From contig NZ_JAZLIO010000009.1 in assembly GCF_045617425.1 (NCBI RefSeq), positions 434,001-498,000 of the forward strand: 64,000 nucleotides of DNA, written 5' to 3'. Made by a program: the position numbers and the translations under genes. Below, in pieces: positions 16,569 to 25,913 of this stretch. The notes beneath the pieces were generated by a model that was not told where the DNA came from, did no database searches, and was given only the letters and a program-made list of their open reading frames with translations. This DNA comes from Carnobacterium_B sp045617425. Lineage in GTDB: Bacteria; Bacillota; Bacilli; Lactobacillales; Carnobacteriaceae. How positions within the stretch are numbered: the stretch's first letter is position 1; every line of letters begins with the position of its first letter.

Positions 16569-17333
16569 CTACTGAAATCCTGTGACTAACGATTCAACCA
16601 CTAAGTACCATCCATCAACTAAAACAAATAATAATAATTTAAACGGCAAAGAAATCATGACCGGAGACAGCATAAACATCCCCATCGACATTAATATGCT
16701 GGCTACTACAATATCAATCACTAAAAATGGAATGAAAATTAAAAATCCAATACTGAATGCTGTCCGTAGTTCACTAATAATAAAAGCTGGGATAGCTACT
16801 GTTAACGAAAGATCATTTATATCTGCTGGTTTATCCATTTCAGATATATCTAAAAATAATTGAATATCTTCGTCTCTGGTTTGTTTATACATAAACTCTT
16901 TTATTGGCAACTCTGCCGATTCAAATGCGGCTTGTCCAGATATTTCTTCATTTATGTAAGGGGTAATCGCTTCATTCATAACATCAGTATAAACAGGCTG
17001 CATAATAAACAAAGATAAAAACAAGGCGATTCCCATTAACACCAAGTTAGGCGGGTTTTGCTGCGTCCCTAACGAACTCCTGACAAATGAAAGTACAACA
17101 ATGATACGCGTAAAACAAGTTGTCAATACTAAAAATGTCGGGGCTAGACTAAGGGCTGTTGTTAATAAAAATAGTTGAACAACTTGAGAGGTTTCTCCAG
17201 TCTCATTGCCCAGAACTTCCGATAATCCACTTAACCCATCCGTGATTTCTGCAGCTGTTACGACTTGCGGAAAGAGTAAAATACTTATTAAAAAGAGGGT
17301 AAAGGATAACATTAAAATTTTTTTCTTTTGCAA
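16569..17333 (-). CDS. fliP: Flagellar export protein FliP
   Basis: Core export gate subunit of 254 residues. It begins with a cleavable signal peptide (KKKILMLSFTLFLISILLFP), as known for FliP. Signatures seen: LAPTFLVLTTCFTRIIVVLSF and RSSLGTQQNPPNLVLMGIALF, plus the C-terminal GMFMLSPVMISLPFKLLLFVLVDGW. It assembles with FliQ and FliR into the export channel, and FliO next to it helps that assembly. Confidence 0.96.
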   Translation of the reverse strand: MQKKKILMLSFTLFLISILLFPQVVTAAEITDGLSGLSEVLGNETGETSQVVQLFLLTTALSLAPTFLVLTTCFTRIIVVLSFVRSSLGTQQNPPNLVLMGIALFLSLFIMQPVYTDVMNEAITPYINEEISGQAAFESAELPIKEFMYKQTRDEDIQLFLDISEMDKPADINDLSLTVAIPAFIISELRTAFSIGFLIFIPFLVIDIVVASILMSMGMFMLSPVMISLPFKLLLFVLVDGWYLVVESLVTGFQ

Positions 17334-17335
17334 CT

Positions 17336-17728
17336 TTATTTCCTCTTTTCATAGAAAGATTGGTACTGAGACTGCAATGATTTAAAAGTGTGAATGGCTT
17401 TTTTCTCCGATTGTTGTTTTTTAGACTTCGTCGGGTCAACTACTGTTGGTTCATCTATACTTGCTGTAATTTTTTCCTTTTCTTCTGCAGTCAGTTCTCT
17501 TAATATTTCATTGCGTGTATCTGTAAAACTCATTAAGTAATACGTACCTGCAATTTCTACAATGCTAAGTGCTGAACTTTTACTGATTGGGGTTCTCTCT
17601 ATCACTTTAATCACTTGATTTCTTTTCGTCATAAATGTGTTTAAGTATTTCAATCCGTAATTCGCTGCAAGTATGATCACAATTAGAGCCACAACACTTT
17701 TTAACACATAACTTAGTCCAAGTTCCAA
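17336..17728 (-). CDS. fliO: Flagellar biosynthesis protein FliO/FliZ family
   Basis: A 130-residue single-span membrane protein: TM at about 5-27, then a short soluble domain containing NQVIKVIERTPISKSSALSIVEIAGTYYLMSFTDT, which is the FliO/FliZ core. The C-terminus is charged and probably disordered. It ends 2 bases before fliP. FliO assists stable FliP assembly in the enteric system; assignment rests on the core motif and position. Confidence 0.85.
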   Translation of the reverse strand: MELGLSYVLKSVVALIVIILAANYGLKYLNTFMTKRNQVIKVIERTPISKSSALSIVEIAGTYYLMSFTDTRNEILRELTAEEKEKITASIDEPTVVDPTKSKKQQSEKKAIHTFKSLQSQYQSFYEKRK

Positions 17729-17755
17729 TCTTTTACTCCTCCTTCTTCAATTCTT

Positions 17756-18223
17756 CTATTGGGTAACAATATTCGTAATAAAAATATCATCCACAAGATC
17801 TTCATCAATTTTAGAATTAATAGCCTCTATTAATTCTTCTTTGATCAATAATTTAGTGTCTTCTTCTTTAAAAACAGTATCTTCTGTTTTTTTACGTAAA
17901 ACTGAGATAACGGAATCTCTGATTTGAGCGATATTCGCGGTCAGCTTTTCCTCAGCTCCCTCTTTTGAACTGTGTAGTGTAAGTTCGATTTTTAAAAAAT
18001 TCTTCTTAACGGATGTACCAGAATCTAAATTAATCAAAAATTCGTCTAAAGGAACAGTTATTTCTACAACTTCCTCTTTAGATAAATCTGAAATGATTGC
18101 CTGAGCTTTACCAGAAGTAAAACCAAAAGTGACGACTCCTCCTATTGTTATTGCTAAGAAAACAATAACAATCCATATCCATATTTTCTTTCCTTTAGTC
18201 GTTTTAATTTTTTCAGATTCCAT
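17756..18223 (-). CDS. fliL: Flagellar basal body-associated protein FliL
   Basis: 155 residues, a single N-terminal membrane helix (about 13-34) and an extracytoplasmic domain beginning near VVEITVPLDEFLINLDSG, with the C-terminal LVDDIFITNIVTQ typical of FliL. It surrounds the stator and supports torque. Lies directly after motB, which fits a stator-associated role. Confidence 0.9.
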   Translation of the reverse strand: MESEKIKTTKGKKIWIWIVIVFLAITIGGVVTFGFTSGKAQAIISDLSKEEVVEITVPLDEFLINLDSGTSVKKNFLKIELTLHSSKEGAEEKLTANIAQIRDSVISVLRKKTEDTVFKEEDTKLLIKEELIEAINSKIDEDLVDDIFITNIVTQ

Positions 18224-18228
18224 CTGCT

Positions 18229-18960
18229 TTACTCCCCCTGCCGATCATAAACAAGTACGATGTTTACTCTTCTATTTTTTTCTTTATTTTCTTCTGTATC
18301 ATTTGGAGCAATGGGATGGTATTCCCCATAGCCTTTTGCTGAAAGACGCGTTGGATCAACCTGTCTTTCTTCACTTAAATAACGTAAAACCGACAAGGCT
18401 CTACCTGTAGATAGTTCCCAGTTGCTGCTGAATAAAGAATTATTCATAGGAACATTATCTGTATATCCTTCAACAACAACATCATTTTCAAACTGCTGAA
18501 TCAATTCACCTAAATCATTTAATGTGCTTTTACCTGAATCAGCTATAATGGCACTTCCACTTCCAAATAATATAGATTCTTGAATATTGACATAAATTCC
18601 ATCTTGATCATATTCAACACTTGCTTGAGCAGTCATCTCATTTGCTTCTAAAAAAGCCACAACTTCGTTATACATTTCAATTAATTCTGGATCAATAGTC
18701 TCTTCAATTGTTTCAGTCTCTAGTTCTGTTTTTGTTTCAGTATCTGTTGCTGTACTTCCTTCAATTACAGAATCTCCTCCATTAAAGGCTGACTGAATCG
18801 AATTGGATGCTTCTTGAAATTTTTCTAAGCTTACACTTGACATAGAATAGAGAAGAATGAAAAATGTCAACAATAACGACATCAAATCTGAAAAGGTCGT
18901 TATCCAACCTCCTCCACCAGAGCTACTGCTAGTTTCTTTCTTTTTCCTTCTTCTAGCCAT
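18229..18960 (-). CDS. motB: Flagellar stator protein MotB
   Basis: Stator subunit that couples ion flow to rotation and anchors the stator to peptidoglycan. Its 243 residues comprise a basic cytoplasmic tail, one TM (about 24-44) with the ion-binding Asp25 in TTFSDLMSLLLTFF, a plug/linker rich in E/T, and a C-terminal OmpA-like peptidoglycan-binding domain (VVEGYTDNVPMNN, LSAKGYGEYHPI, NRRVNIVL). The start overlaps the end of motA by 8 bases, so production is coupled. H+ or Na+ coupling cannot be judged safely. Confidence 0.95.
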   Translation of the reverse strand: MARRRKKKETSSSSGGGGWITTFSDLMSLLLTFFILLYSMSSVSLEKFQEASNSIQSAFNGGDSVIEGSTATDTETKTELETETIEETIDPELIEMYNEVVAFLEANEMTAQASVEYDQDGIYVNIQESILFGSGSAIIADSGKSTLNDLGELIQQFENDVVVEGYTDNVPMNNSLFSSNWELSTGRALSVLRYLSEERQVDPTRLSAKGYGEYHPIAPNDTEENKEKNRRVNIVLVYDRQGE

Positions 18961-19762
18961 AATTTTGTTCCTCTTGTTGTAGCTTCTCTACTGCTTTCAT
19001 CGTATCTTCATTACTTTCAAATGACATATAGCCTTTTAATTTCTGTTCAATTACACGTGGATTTTCTCCAGCTTGCAAAGATAATACACCTTCTATGATC
19101 ATTTCACAGAACTTCATCTCTTCATTCGTTTGCATTTGCAAATTGCTTGCGATTGGAATGAATATTAAATTAGCTAAGAAGCTACCATAAAAAGTCGTTA
19201 TCAAGGCAGTTGCCATTCCTACACCGATTGTACTAGGGTCATTTAATTCTCCCAGCATAATTACTAAACCAATCAGTGTACCAATCATTCCGAAAGCCGG
19301 TGCCATTTCTCCCCATTTTAAAAAGATATCTTGACCAATACTATGTCTTTTCTCAATATTTTCTGCTGTAATCTCCATAATGTCTCGGACGGTTTCTGGT
19401 TCTAAACCGTCGACAACCATTTGTAGTCCAGTTACCATCAATTCATTATCTTGTTCCACGATATCTTCTTCAATCGCTAAAATCCCTTGACTTCTTGCTT
19501 TTCTAGACAATGATGCAAACGTTTCAATCAATTTAGCATAATCAGGATTTGGGTCAAGTATTAGATTTTTCAAAATAGACGGTAATTTTTTAATCGATTT
19601 CAATGGAAAACTAATTAAAATTGCACTAAATGAACCACCCAACGTTATCACTAGAGAAGGTGCATCTAAAAAGCTGGCAATATTCCCACTAGAAGTAATC
19701 GACCAAATGATCAATCCAATGCCTAAAATCAAACCGACTATTGGTACAATATTTTTTTTCAT
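18953..19762 (-). CDS. motA: Flagellar stator protein MotA
   Basis: Stator subunit with four membrane helices (about 5-23, 33-52, 148-170, 178-200) in 269 residues. The signature MAPAFGMIGTLIGLVIML contains the conserved prolines near TM3, and the cytoplasmic loop (55-145) is rich in charged residues that interact with FliG. It lies inside the structural operon between flbD and motB, the clostridial-type order, and not as a separate unit as in Bacillus. Confidence 0.95.
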   Translation of the reverse strand: MKKNIVPIVGLILGIGLIIWSITSSGNIASFLDAPSLVITLGGSFSAILISFPLKSIKKLPSILKNLILDPNPDYAKLIETFASLSRKARSQGILAIEEDIVEQDNELMVTGLQMVVDGLEPETVRDIMEITAENIEKRHSIGQDIFLKWGEMAPAFGMIGTLIGLVIMLGELNDPSTIGVGMATALITTFYGSFLANLIFIPIASNLQMQTNEEMKFCEMIIEGVLSLQAGENPRVIEQKLKGYMSFESNEDTMKAVEKLQQEEQNYG

Positions 19763-19962
19763 AATTCTCCTTCTGAAAAACCGTTAACTATTTTTCTTCT
19801 GTACTGAATGATTTTTTTCACTATTTCTTCATCTGTCTCGGTAACTCGTAAGCTTTTACCATCAACCAATGTAATCATAGTGTCGAAAGAACGGTCTATT
19901 CGATAAATTAAATCGCAATTCAAATAAAATTCTTTTCCTGAAACAGTTGTTAAAGCAATCAT
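19759..19962 (-). CDS. flbD: FlbD-family small flagellar protein
   Basis: A 67-residue protein beginning MIALTTVSGKEFYLNCDLIYRID and carrying the typical TMITLVDGKSLRVTETDEEIVKKIIQYRR. Members of this family (flbD/swrD) sit before motA and in Bacillus SwrD raises motor torque. The ATG at 19962 is preferred over one at 20022: it gives the family length, while the upstream start lies inside a strong hairpin. Its stop overlaps the motA start. Confidence 0.85.
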   Translation of the reverse strand: MIALTTVSGKEFYLNCDLIYRIDRSFDTMITLVDGKSLRVTETDEEIVKKIIQYRRKIVNGFSEGEL

Positions 19963-20001
19963 ACTCAAACCCCATTCTGTTTTGATTTCTTTGTCAAGAT
20001 A

Positions 20002-20031
20002 GAAGGATTCTTGAACCATCAAGAATCCTTC
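20002..20031 (-). promoter_or_regulatory. Intra-operon hairpin after flgE
   Basis: Perfect 13-bp arms GAAGGATTCTTGA and TCAAGAATCCTTC with a 4-base loop, 22 bases after the flgE stop. No T-run follows, so it is not a standard terminator. It could protect the 3' end of flgE mRNA or mark a processing site. Confidence 0.7.
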
Positions 20032-20052
20032 TTACTCAGACTCAAAAATTAA

Positions 20053-20916
20053 TTATCTTTTCAGGTTGATTAGTTCTTCTAACATTGTATCCGAAGTTGT
20101 AATACTTCTGGAGTTCGCTTGATAAGATCTGCTGGTTACGATCATCTCAGTAAATTCATTCGCTAAGTCCACGTTAGACATTTCCAAGAACCCAGAACGA
20201 ATACTTCCATATCCTGCATCTGATGGATTTCCATCTACAGGAACTCCTGAGTTAGCAGATTCTGAGTAAAGATTTCCACCACTTTTTTGCAGACCATCCG
20301 GATTAGAGAATGAAGTTAATCCCAAACGACCTATTACCCTAGAGTTTCCACCGCTGTAAGAACCTACTATAAATCCATCACTATCTACACTGTAGCTTTG
20401 TAATTCAAATGTATTGCCACCTTCTTGAATAGTTTGAGGAATATTTATAGGTGCCATGTTTGTCCCTAAGTCTTCTGCATCAAAATTAGCGTCATTTACA
20501 GCAGGGGGGGTGGACATGTATCCTTGTACTTGCAGTCCACCACTCGTTACTAAATTACCACTAGGATCTGCGTAAAATCCTCCGTCTCTAGTATAAAATG
20601 TATTGGTTCCATCTGTTACATTAAAAAATGAACTGTCCCCGTTTTCAATCCCAAAATCTAATGCTCTTCCGGTAGATTGCAATGATCCACCTGACATAAC
20701 GGTATCAATTGATCCGACTTGAACTCCTAAACCAACTTGTTGAGCATTGATTCCTGTTTGCGCCGATGCATTTGTTTGGCTTAACATATCTTCAAAACGC
20801 ACTCTTCCTGTTTTAAAGGCTGTTGTATTTACATTAGCAATATTGTTTGAGATAACGTCCATTTTTGTTTGAATATTTTTCATTCCTGTAACACCTGAGT
20901 ATAGTGATTTTAACAT
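20053..20916 (-). CDS. flgE: Flagellar hook protein FlgE
   Basis: Hook subunit, 287 residues, similar in size to the short Bacillus type. The N-terminus MLKSLYSGVTGMKNIQTKMDVISNNIANVNTTAFK is the axial D0 signature. The core has FNVTDGTNTFYTRDGGF and the C-terminus FLEMSNVDLANEFTEMIVTSRSYQANSRSI. It is followed by a stable hairpin, then flbD. A run of eight G (20505-20512, proline/glycine-region codons on the other strand) is present in the coding region. Confidence 0.93.
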   Translation of the reverse strand: MLKSLYSGVTGMKNIQTKMDVISNNIANVNTTAFKTGRVRFEDMLSQTNASAQTGINAQQVGLGVQVGSIDTVMSGGSLQSTGRALDFGIENGDSSFFNVTDGTNTFYTRDGGFYADPSGNLVTSGGLQVQGYMSTPPAVNDANFDAEDLGTNMAPINIPQTIQEGGNTFELQSYSVDSDGFIVGSYSGGNSRVIGRLGLTSFSNPDGLQKSGGNLYSESANSGVPVDGNPSDAGYGSIRSGFLEMSNVDLANEFTEMIVTSRSYQANSRSITTSDTMLEELINLKR

Positions 20917-20987
20917 TTTTTTTCCTCCATTCGATTATCCCACTTCAGTCATTCCATGGGGTGCAGCCTCTTTTAAGTCCAGCTGAT

Positions 20988-21368
20988 TTATACGTTGATT
21001 TTTTTTACACTGTCAATATTGGTGATGGTTTCCATTTCATTTGCATTCATAGCTGTGATAATGGTTCGATTGTTGATACTTGCAATTAATGCCATATCTT
21101 TATAGACGATCAATGAGTTTTTTGACCCTTTTTGATTCAATTCTTCTACTGCATCTTCGATGGTCGTTAAATCGGTTTGATCTAGTTGAATCCCTCGTTC
21201 TTCCATTCGTTTTTGCGCATGGTTCGAAATTTTCATTTCTGTAGAAGATGCTTGAGTCTGCAACGATTCCTTAAAGAATGTCTGGAATGTTCGATCAATT
21301 TTTTGGTTGATTAAGTTGGATCTATTTTCTATTGATTGATTTTGTGCACCTTCAACGCGAAAAGACAT
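20988..21368 (-). CDS. Flagellar operon protein, TIGR02530 family
   Basis: 126-residue protein that holds the family core MKISNHAQKRMEERGIQLDQ followed by SLIVYKDMALIASINNRTIITAM. Members are found only between flgD and flgE in Gram-positive flagellar operons; their exact role is not established. The stop codon of flgD overlaps its start, so it is translationally coupled. Confidence 0.85.
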   Translation of the reverse strand: MSFRVEGAQNQSIENRSNLINQKIDRTFQTFFKESLQTQASSTEMKISNHAQKRMEERGIQLDQTDLTTIEDAVEELNQKGSKNSLIVYKDMALIASINNRTIITAMNANEMETITNIDSVKKINV

Positions 21369-21799
21369 TAAGTCTGATCACCAACTTCTAAAATAGAATT
21401 TAATGCATAATCTTTGCCAGCTACTTGAATCGTCGCGTAACCTTTATCAAATTTAACCTTATCAACGTTCCCACTGATAAAACCTGATTCGGCACCTGCT
21501 ACTTTGACTTCTTTTCCTAATAGACTTAAAGCTTGTTGCTGTTGAGTCATCAAGACATTCATATTTAGTGTTTCTGAAACTGTTGTTAATTGATCCAATG
21601 TATTGAATTGTGCCAATTGAGCAAGATAATCGGTTTCTCCGCCGCCACCACTGCTTCCACTCTCACCTGGCATAGAAGGCATCTTTATCGACGCTGCCAT
21701 GATTTGTAAAAAATCTTCAGTTGCAAGTTCATTATTTTTTTTTTCAGTAGATGAAACATTATTAATTGATCCCATCATGAAATCTGTTGGAAAGTCCAT
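21368..21799 (-). CDS. flgD: Flagellar hook assembly scaffold FlgD
   Basis: 143 residues with the FlgD N-terminal region: FLQIMAASIK, then TDYLAQLAQFNTLDQLTTVSE, then ALSLLGKEVKVAG. It caps the growing hook. The C-terminal half is short, ending just after the first beta strands, as in other Firmicutes. Downstream of fliK by 13 bases and overlapping the next gene by one base. Confidence 0.9.
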   Translation of the reverse strand: MDFPTDFMMGSINNVSSTEKKNNELATEDFLQIMAASIKMPSMPGESGSSGGGGETDYLAQLAQFNTLDQLTTVSETLNMNVLMTQQQQALSLLGKEVKVAGAESGFISGNVDKVKFDKGYATIQVAGKDYALNSILEVGDQT

Positions 21800-21812
21800 T
21801 GTTTTCTTCCTC

Positions 21813-23309
21813 TCACACTAATATGCTGAGTCTTTTTGTATTACTTTCTACTGTTGCTTCAGATAGTAGTATCTCTTTTTCGTTAGCGGTAAAATTTGTT
21901 TGTTGCTTTCCAAAAGTACTCTTCTTCTCTTCTCCCTGTCTTTCTTGTGAAGTAAAATCAGAAGATGGATTTTCGTTCACTTGAATGGTCAAGTCACCTA
22001 ATCGAATGTTTTGACGATCCAGTTTATCCGTTAGCTGATTCATCCCAGTGGTTAATAACTCTCTTGTTTCCACATTATCCACAATAATCTTAGTTACCAA
22101 CACATTGTCCGTTAACTCTACGGTAATCTTGACCTCACCCATCCGTTCAGGTGTTAATGTCACATGTGCAGTAGATTGCTTACCACTTAAAACTGTTTCA
22201 GCCTGCTCCATAACCACTTCATTTACCATTTGGAGACCTGTGTGTTTGACCGTTTCTAAGACGTTTGCTTGTTTGACAGAAGCTGTTTCAATGATTTGTT
22301 GCTGTTGAACAGATTGTCCTTGAGTCTCAACTTCAGAGAATTGAGTAACAGCTTCATAACTATCTGAATTCTTCAAACGTGAAACTGAGTCTTTAAGAAC
22401 AATTTCGGTCGAAATAATTTCAGTTAGTTTGGTTAGTTTACTTTCATCTATCATTGCTTCTGGTTGCTGATCGCTATCAATTTGCGTTTCATTAATCTGT
22501 ACTGGTAATTCATTTAATGAGTTTACAGTTGCACTATTAGGTTCAGACATTATTTGGTTAGCTAACCGTCCGTTTTTCCATTCGGCAGTTAAAAAACGTC
22601 CATTTGATAGAACAACATCCGCTAGTACCGTTTCTTTTTTCATAGAAGACCGAACATTCTCCGTTTGGATCAAACTAGATTCTTCTAATGAAAGGTTCGT
22701 TTCTTTTTCTAAAGGAATTTCCTCAGTTGTTTTACGAATAAGCTCACTATCTATCATCGGTTTAGAGACAGCCGTTTTTGTTGGTTCTTCGTTCATTGCC
22801 GTTTGACTCACTACACTCTTTTGCAATTCTTTTTTTTCCTTCGTTAAAGGCTCCACAAAAGGTTCTTCAAGCTGAGCATGTTTGGTATTAGCCAATGGAT
22901 CTTCATTTTGAACAATTGCTACTATTTTCTCAGTTTCATCATCCATTTGTTTTCCAAAAATTGGCTCACTACTCTTTAGTTGTGGATTCATTTCAGTTTT
23001 TGATGATTCAAATAGATTAGTTTCTATTGTTTGTTGCTCTGTATTTGGGCTAAACAACAGACCAGTGTAAAGTAGCGGTGACTCTAAGATAATTGTTTCA
23101 TCGTTTGGTTCTTTATTACTTTCTTTGTCTTGGTTATCTTTTTCAGTCGTCCCTTCGGAATCAGAAACCTCTTTATGTATCGTGCCTGGTTGCTCTTTTT
23201 TTAAATACCCTGCAAGTTGAGTTTCAAATTCTTCAGGTACTATTTCTTGCTTTTGATTAGACAGTTGTTGTGGACCAGTACTAGTGGTTACCACAGGAGT
23301 TGGATTCAT
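21813..23309 (-). CDS. fliK: Flagellar hook-length control protein FliK
   Basis: 498 residues from the ATG at 23309, which follows AAAGGAGGTG; an in-frame TTG further upstream overlaps that ribosome site and is unlikely. The N-terminal 350 residues are low-complexity, rich in E, T, S, Q, as expected for the ruler part. The C-terminal domain (about 370-470) carries the family pattern VTLTPERMGEVKITVEL and LDRQNIRLGDLTIQVNE. FliK measures the hook and switches FlhB specificity. Confidence 0.88.
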   Translation of the reverse strand: MNPTPVVTTSTGPQQLSNQKQEIVPEEFETQLAGYLKKEQPGTIHKEVSDSEGTTEKDNQDKESNKEPNDETIILESPLLYTGLLFSPNTEQQTIETNLFESSKTEMNPQLKSSEPIFGKQMDDETEKIVAIVQNEDPLANTKHAQLEEPFVEPLTKEKKELQKSVVSQTAMNEEPTKTAVSKPMIDSELIRKTTEEIPLEKETNLSLEESSLIQTENVRSSMKKETVLADVVLSNGRFLTAEWKNGRLANQIMSEPNSATVNSLNELPVQINETQIDSDQQPEAMIDESKLTKLTEIISTEIVLKDSVSRLKNSDSYEAVTQFSEVETQGQSVQQQQIIETASVKQANVLETVKHTGLQMVNEVVMEQAETVLSGKQSTAHVTLTPERMGEVKITVELTDNVLVTKIIVDNVETRELLTTGMNQLTDKLDRQNIRLGDLTIQVNENPSSDFTSQERQGEEKKSTFGKQQTNFTANEKEILLSEATVESNTKRLSILV

Positions 23310-23365
23310 TTCTTTTTCACCTCCTTTCAATGGGGAATAAGTCCAATTACTTATGAATAGGTCTA

Positions 23366-23809
23366 TTAATAATAGGTTTTCCCAAAACTTAAGGTAGCCA
23401 TCTCATCTAATTGTTTCTGTTCCTCTTGTTTCTCTTGTTCCATCAAAAATATGTATTCTTTTTCCTTTAACTTTTCCATGACTTTTCGGTCTTTATGGGC
23501 TTCCATTAACTCGACACGAGCCACTTCAACTTCTTTTTCAGCCTTCGTAATCAGATTCTTTTGATGAATGATTTTTTCATCAATCATATTCTTATATAGA
23601 TGCTGACGACGCAATACATCGATTCGAGTAGTCGATAAACTATCATTTTTAATTTTAATATTTTCGCCTATTAATCGTTGTAGAATAGTTTCTTGCTTTT
23701 CTTTTTGTTGTTGAACCTGACCTAAATTCTTTTTTTTCTCTTCCTCAGTATCGGATCTCCAGTCGAGAACTTTTTCCATTGAAAATGTATAATTTGCTAT
23801 GTCATTCAC
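23366..23809 (-). CDS. fliJ: Flagellar export chaperone FliJ
   Basis: 147 residues predicted to be almost wholly coiled coil (rich in E, K, Q, with DWRSDTEEEKKKNLGQVQQQKE). FliJ sits in the centre of the FliI ATPase ring. Weak sequence conservation, so the call leans on position right after fliI (11-base gap) and on helix content. Confidence 0.82.
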   Translation of the reverse strand: MNDIANYTFSMEKVLDWRSDTEEEKKKNLGQVQQQKEKQETILQRLIGENIKIKNDSLSTTRIDVLRRQHLYKNMIDEKIIHQKNLITKAEKEVEVARVELMEAHKDRKVMEKLKEKEYIFLMEQEKQEEQKQLDEMATLSFGKTYY

Positions 23810-23820
23810 CCCAAGTCACT

Positions 23821-25158
23821 TTAATTAACGAACTGCTGTACTTCAAAGAGCGTTTTTAGCTGGTCCACAACTTCATCAAAAGCATATCGTTCATCCACTC
23901 GTTGTTTTAAAAAATCCTTTATCGGTGTATTTAATTGAACCGCTCGGTCGACTAGTGGATTGCTGCCTTTACGATAAGCTCCTACATCGATCAAATCTTT
24001 TGAATCTGAATAGATAGACATGTTTTCTTTTAATTTCCCAGCTATTGCCGAATGTTTTTCGGCTGTAATATCTTTCATCAAACGGCTAATACTATTTTGA
24101 ACATCGATTGCCGGGTAATGATTTTCTGAAGCAATTTTTCGCGACAATACGATGTGACCATCTAAGATTCCACGTACGGAATCGGCAATGGGTTCATTCA
24201 TATCGTCCCCTTCAACCAATACGGTATAAAAGGCTGTAATTGAACCCGTTTCAGACATCCCACTTCGTTCTAATAATTTAGGTAATGTCGTAAATACTGA
24301 AGGTGTATACCCTTTTGTAGTTGGCGGCTCACCAGTTGCCAACCCAATTTCACGTTGCGCCATAGCTACACGTGTAACAGAATCCATCATTAACACAACT
24401 TTTTTGCCCTGATCTCGAAAATACTCAGCAATCGTAGTCGCTACGGAAGCTCCTTTTAAACGCACAAGTGGTGGCATATCAGATGTTGCACAGACAACGA
24501 CCGATTTCCGGTATCCTTCTTCGCCTAGATCTTTTTCGATAAATTCCAGTACTTCTCTTCCACGTTCTCCAATTAGTCCGATCACGATGATATCTGCCTC
24601 AATGTAACGGGCCATCATACCCAACAAGGTACTTTTCCCAACCCCACTACCTGCAAATATCCCGATGCGTTGGCCTTCGCCGACAGTTAATGTTCCATCA
24701 ATGGCTTTTATTCCTGTAGGCATAACATCCTTGATTTTTTTTCGTTTAAACGGATTAGGCGAACTTCGGTTTACGTCATAAAATACGCCATCAACTTCTA
24801 AGGAGGTATCCATCGGTCGACCTAAACCGTCCAATGTATTACCCAGTAATTTTTCACTGATTTCGACTTTTAATGTTTTGCCAGTCGGTTTGACTAAACA
24901 GCCGGGCCCAATGCCTTCTAATTCATCTAAAGGCATCAGCAATACCATTTCATCGACGAATCCAACGACTTCACTCAAGGCGACTCTACCGGACGATTTG
25001 ATATGGATCTCGCATACTTCACCAACAAACGCATCTAATCCTTCTACTTTAATAATCAAGCCTGTCACTTGACTAACTTTCCCCATTTTTAAGTAGTAGC
25101 TCTTTTTATTCAATTGGTTGTGATATGTTTCAAAAGGAATATTAAACATCATCGTCAC
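23821..25158 (-). CDS. fliI: Flagellum-specific export ATPase FliI
   Basis: 445-residue F1-beta-like ATPase of the flagellar type III system. Walker A GSGVGKST at 170-177, Walker B KVVLMMDSVTR, and the family segment GLATGEPPTTKGYTPSVF are visible. Functions as a hexamer with FliH and FliJ to engage export substrates. The start overlaps the fliH stop by 4 bases. Confidence 0.97.
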   Translation of the reverse strand: MTMMFNIPFETYHNQLNKKSYYLKMGKVSQVTGLIIKVEGLDAFVGEVCEIHIKSSGRVALSEVVGFVDEMVLLMPLDELEGIGPGCLVKPTGKTLKVEISEKLLGNTLDGLGRPMDTSLEVDGVFYDVNRSSPNPFKRKKIKDVMPTGIKAIDGTLTVGEGQRIGIFAGSGVGKSTLLGMMARYIEADIIVIGLIGERGREVLEFIEKDLGEEGYRKSVVVCATSDMPPLVRLKGASVATTIAEYFRDQGKKVVLMMDSVTRVAMAQREIGLATGEPPTTKGYTPSVFTTLPKLLERSGMSETGSITAFYTVLVEGDDMNEPIADSVRGILDGHIVLSRKIASENHYPAIDVQNSISRLMKDITAEKHSAIAGKLKENMSIYSDSKDLIDVGAYRKGSNPLVDRAVQLNTPIKDFLKQRVDERYAFDEVVDQLKTLFEVQQFVN

Positions 25159-25913
25159 TCCGCATTCTTCATCTCATCTATCATAGCATCCAATTGCTTT
25201 CTAACTTGTAAATCAACGATTGCATGGGCATTTTCAACTACACACCCGTTTTTATCCAAAGTATTATCGGATAGTACCGCAAACCGAATATCTTGATTTT
25301 CTTTTTCAAACTCTTTTACTTTTTCTTTTACCAATTCTTTTTGTTCTGGTCTGACCATCAAGGTAATGAATTGATCTTCTCGCTTCAAACGATGCAGCAC
25401 CGGGTTGATCAAATCCATGACTTGATCCGATGAAACATCGATATTTTTATGGACAATGGTTTCTGCCATATGTCCTGCTAATTCAATGAACTCATTTTTT
25501 TTTGCTTGATAATAGTTTTCTACTACTTCTTGGGCTTCATCTAACATATTTCGAATGTTTTCTCGCATACGCTGGCTTTCTTCATCTGCTTGTTTCATAC
25601 CCACTGCATAACCTGTTGTGTAGCCCATTTCGTACCCCTGTGTCTTACCTTCTTCAAAACCTTGTTTTTCAGCTGCTTCTTTTAGTTTGTTCGCTTCTTT
25701 TTCTGCTTCTGAAAGAATGGCTTGTTCTTTTTGACGTGTTTCAGCTAATAAAGCTCTAGCTTGAGCAGCTTCAATGGGTTCCACTATCTGCTCTTCACTC
25801 GAGTGTTCTTCCTCCTCAGGAAATTTATCTGCTGTCATCGCCGTTTGGATAAAAGACCGGCTGTCTTGGGTAAAAGACTGTCCTTGTTTGATAATCTTAT
25901 GAGATAATTGCAT
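25155..25913 (-). CDS. fliH: Flagellar export regulator FliH
   Basis: 252 residues, stalk protein of the export ATPase. It has a charged coiled-coil region (about 45-130) with a short glycine-spaced repeat GFEEGKTQGYEMGYTTGYAVGM-type segment, known from FliH GxxxG repeats, and a C-terminal globular part (HMAETIVHKNIDVSSDQV, CVVENAHAIVDLQVRKQL). It begins inside the 3' end of fliG (17-base overlap). Confidence 0.9.
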   Translation of the reverse strand: MQLSHKIIKQGQSFTQDSRSFIQTAMTADKFPEEEEHSSEEQIVEPIEAAQARALLAETRQKEQAILSEAEKEANKLKEAAEKQGFEEGKTQGYEMGYTTGYAVGMKQADEESQRMRENIRNMLDEAQEVVENYYQAKKNEFIELAGHMAETIVHKNIDVSSDQVMDLINPVLHRLKREDQFITLMVRPEQKELVKEKVKEFEKENQDIRFAVLSDNTLDKNGCVVENAHAIVDLQVRKQLDAMIDEMKNAE

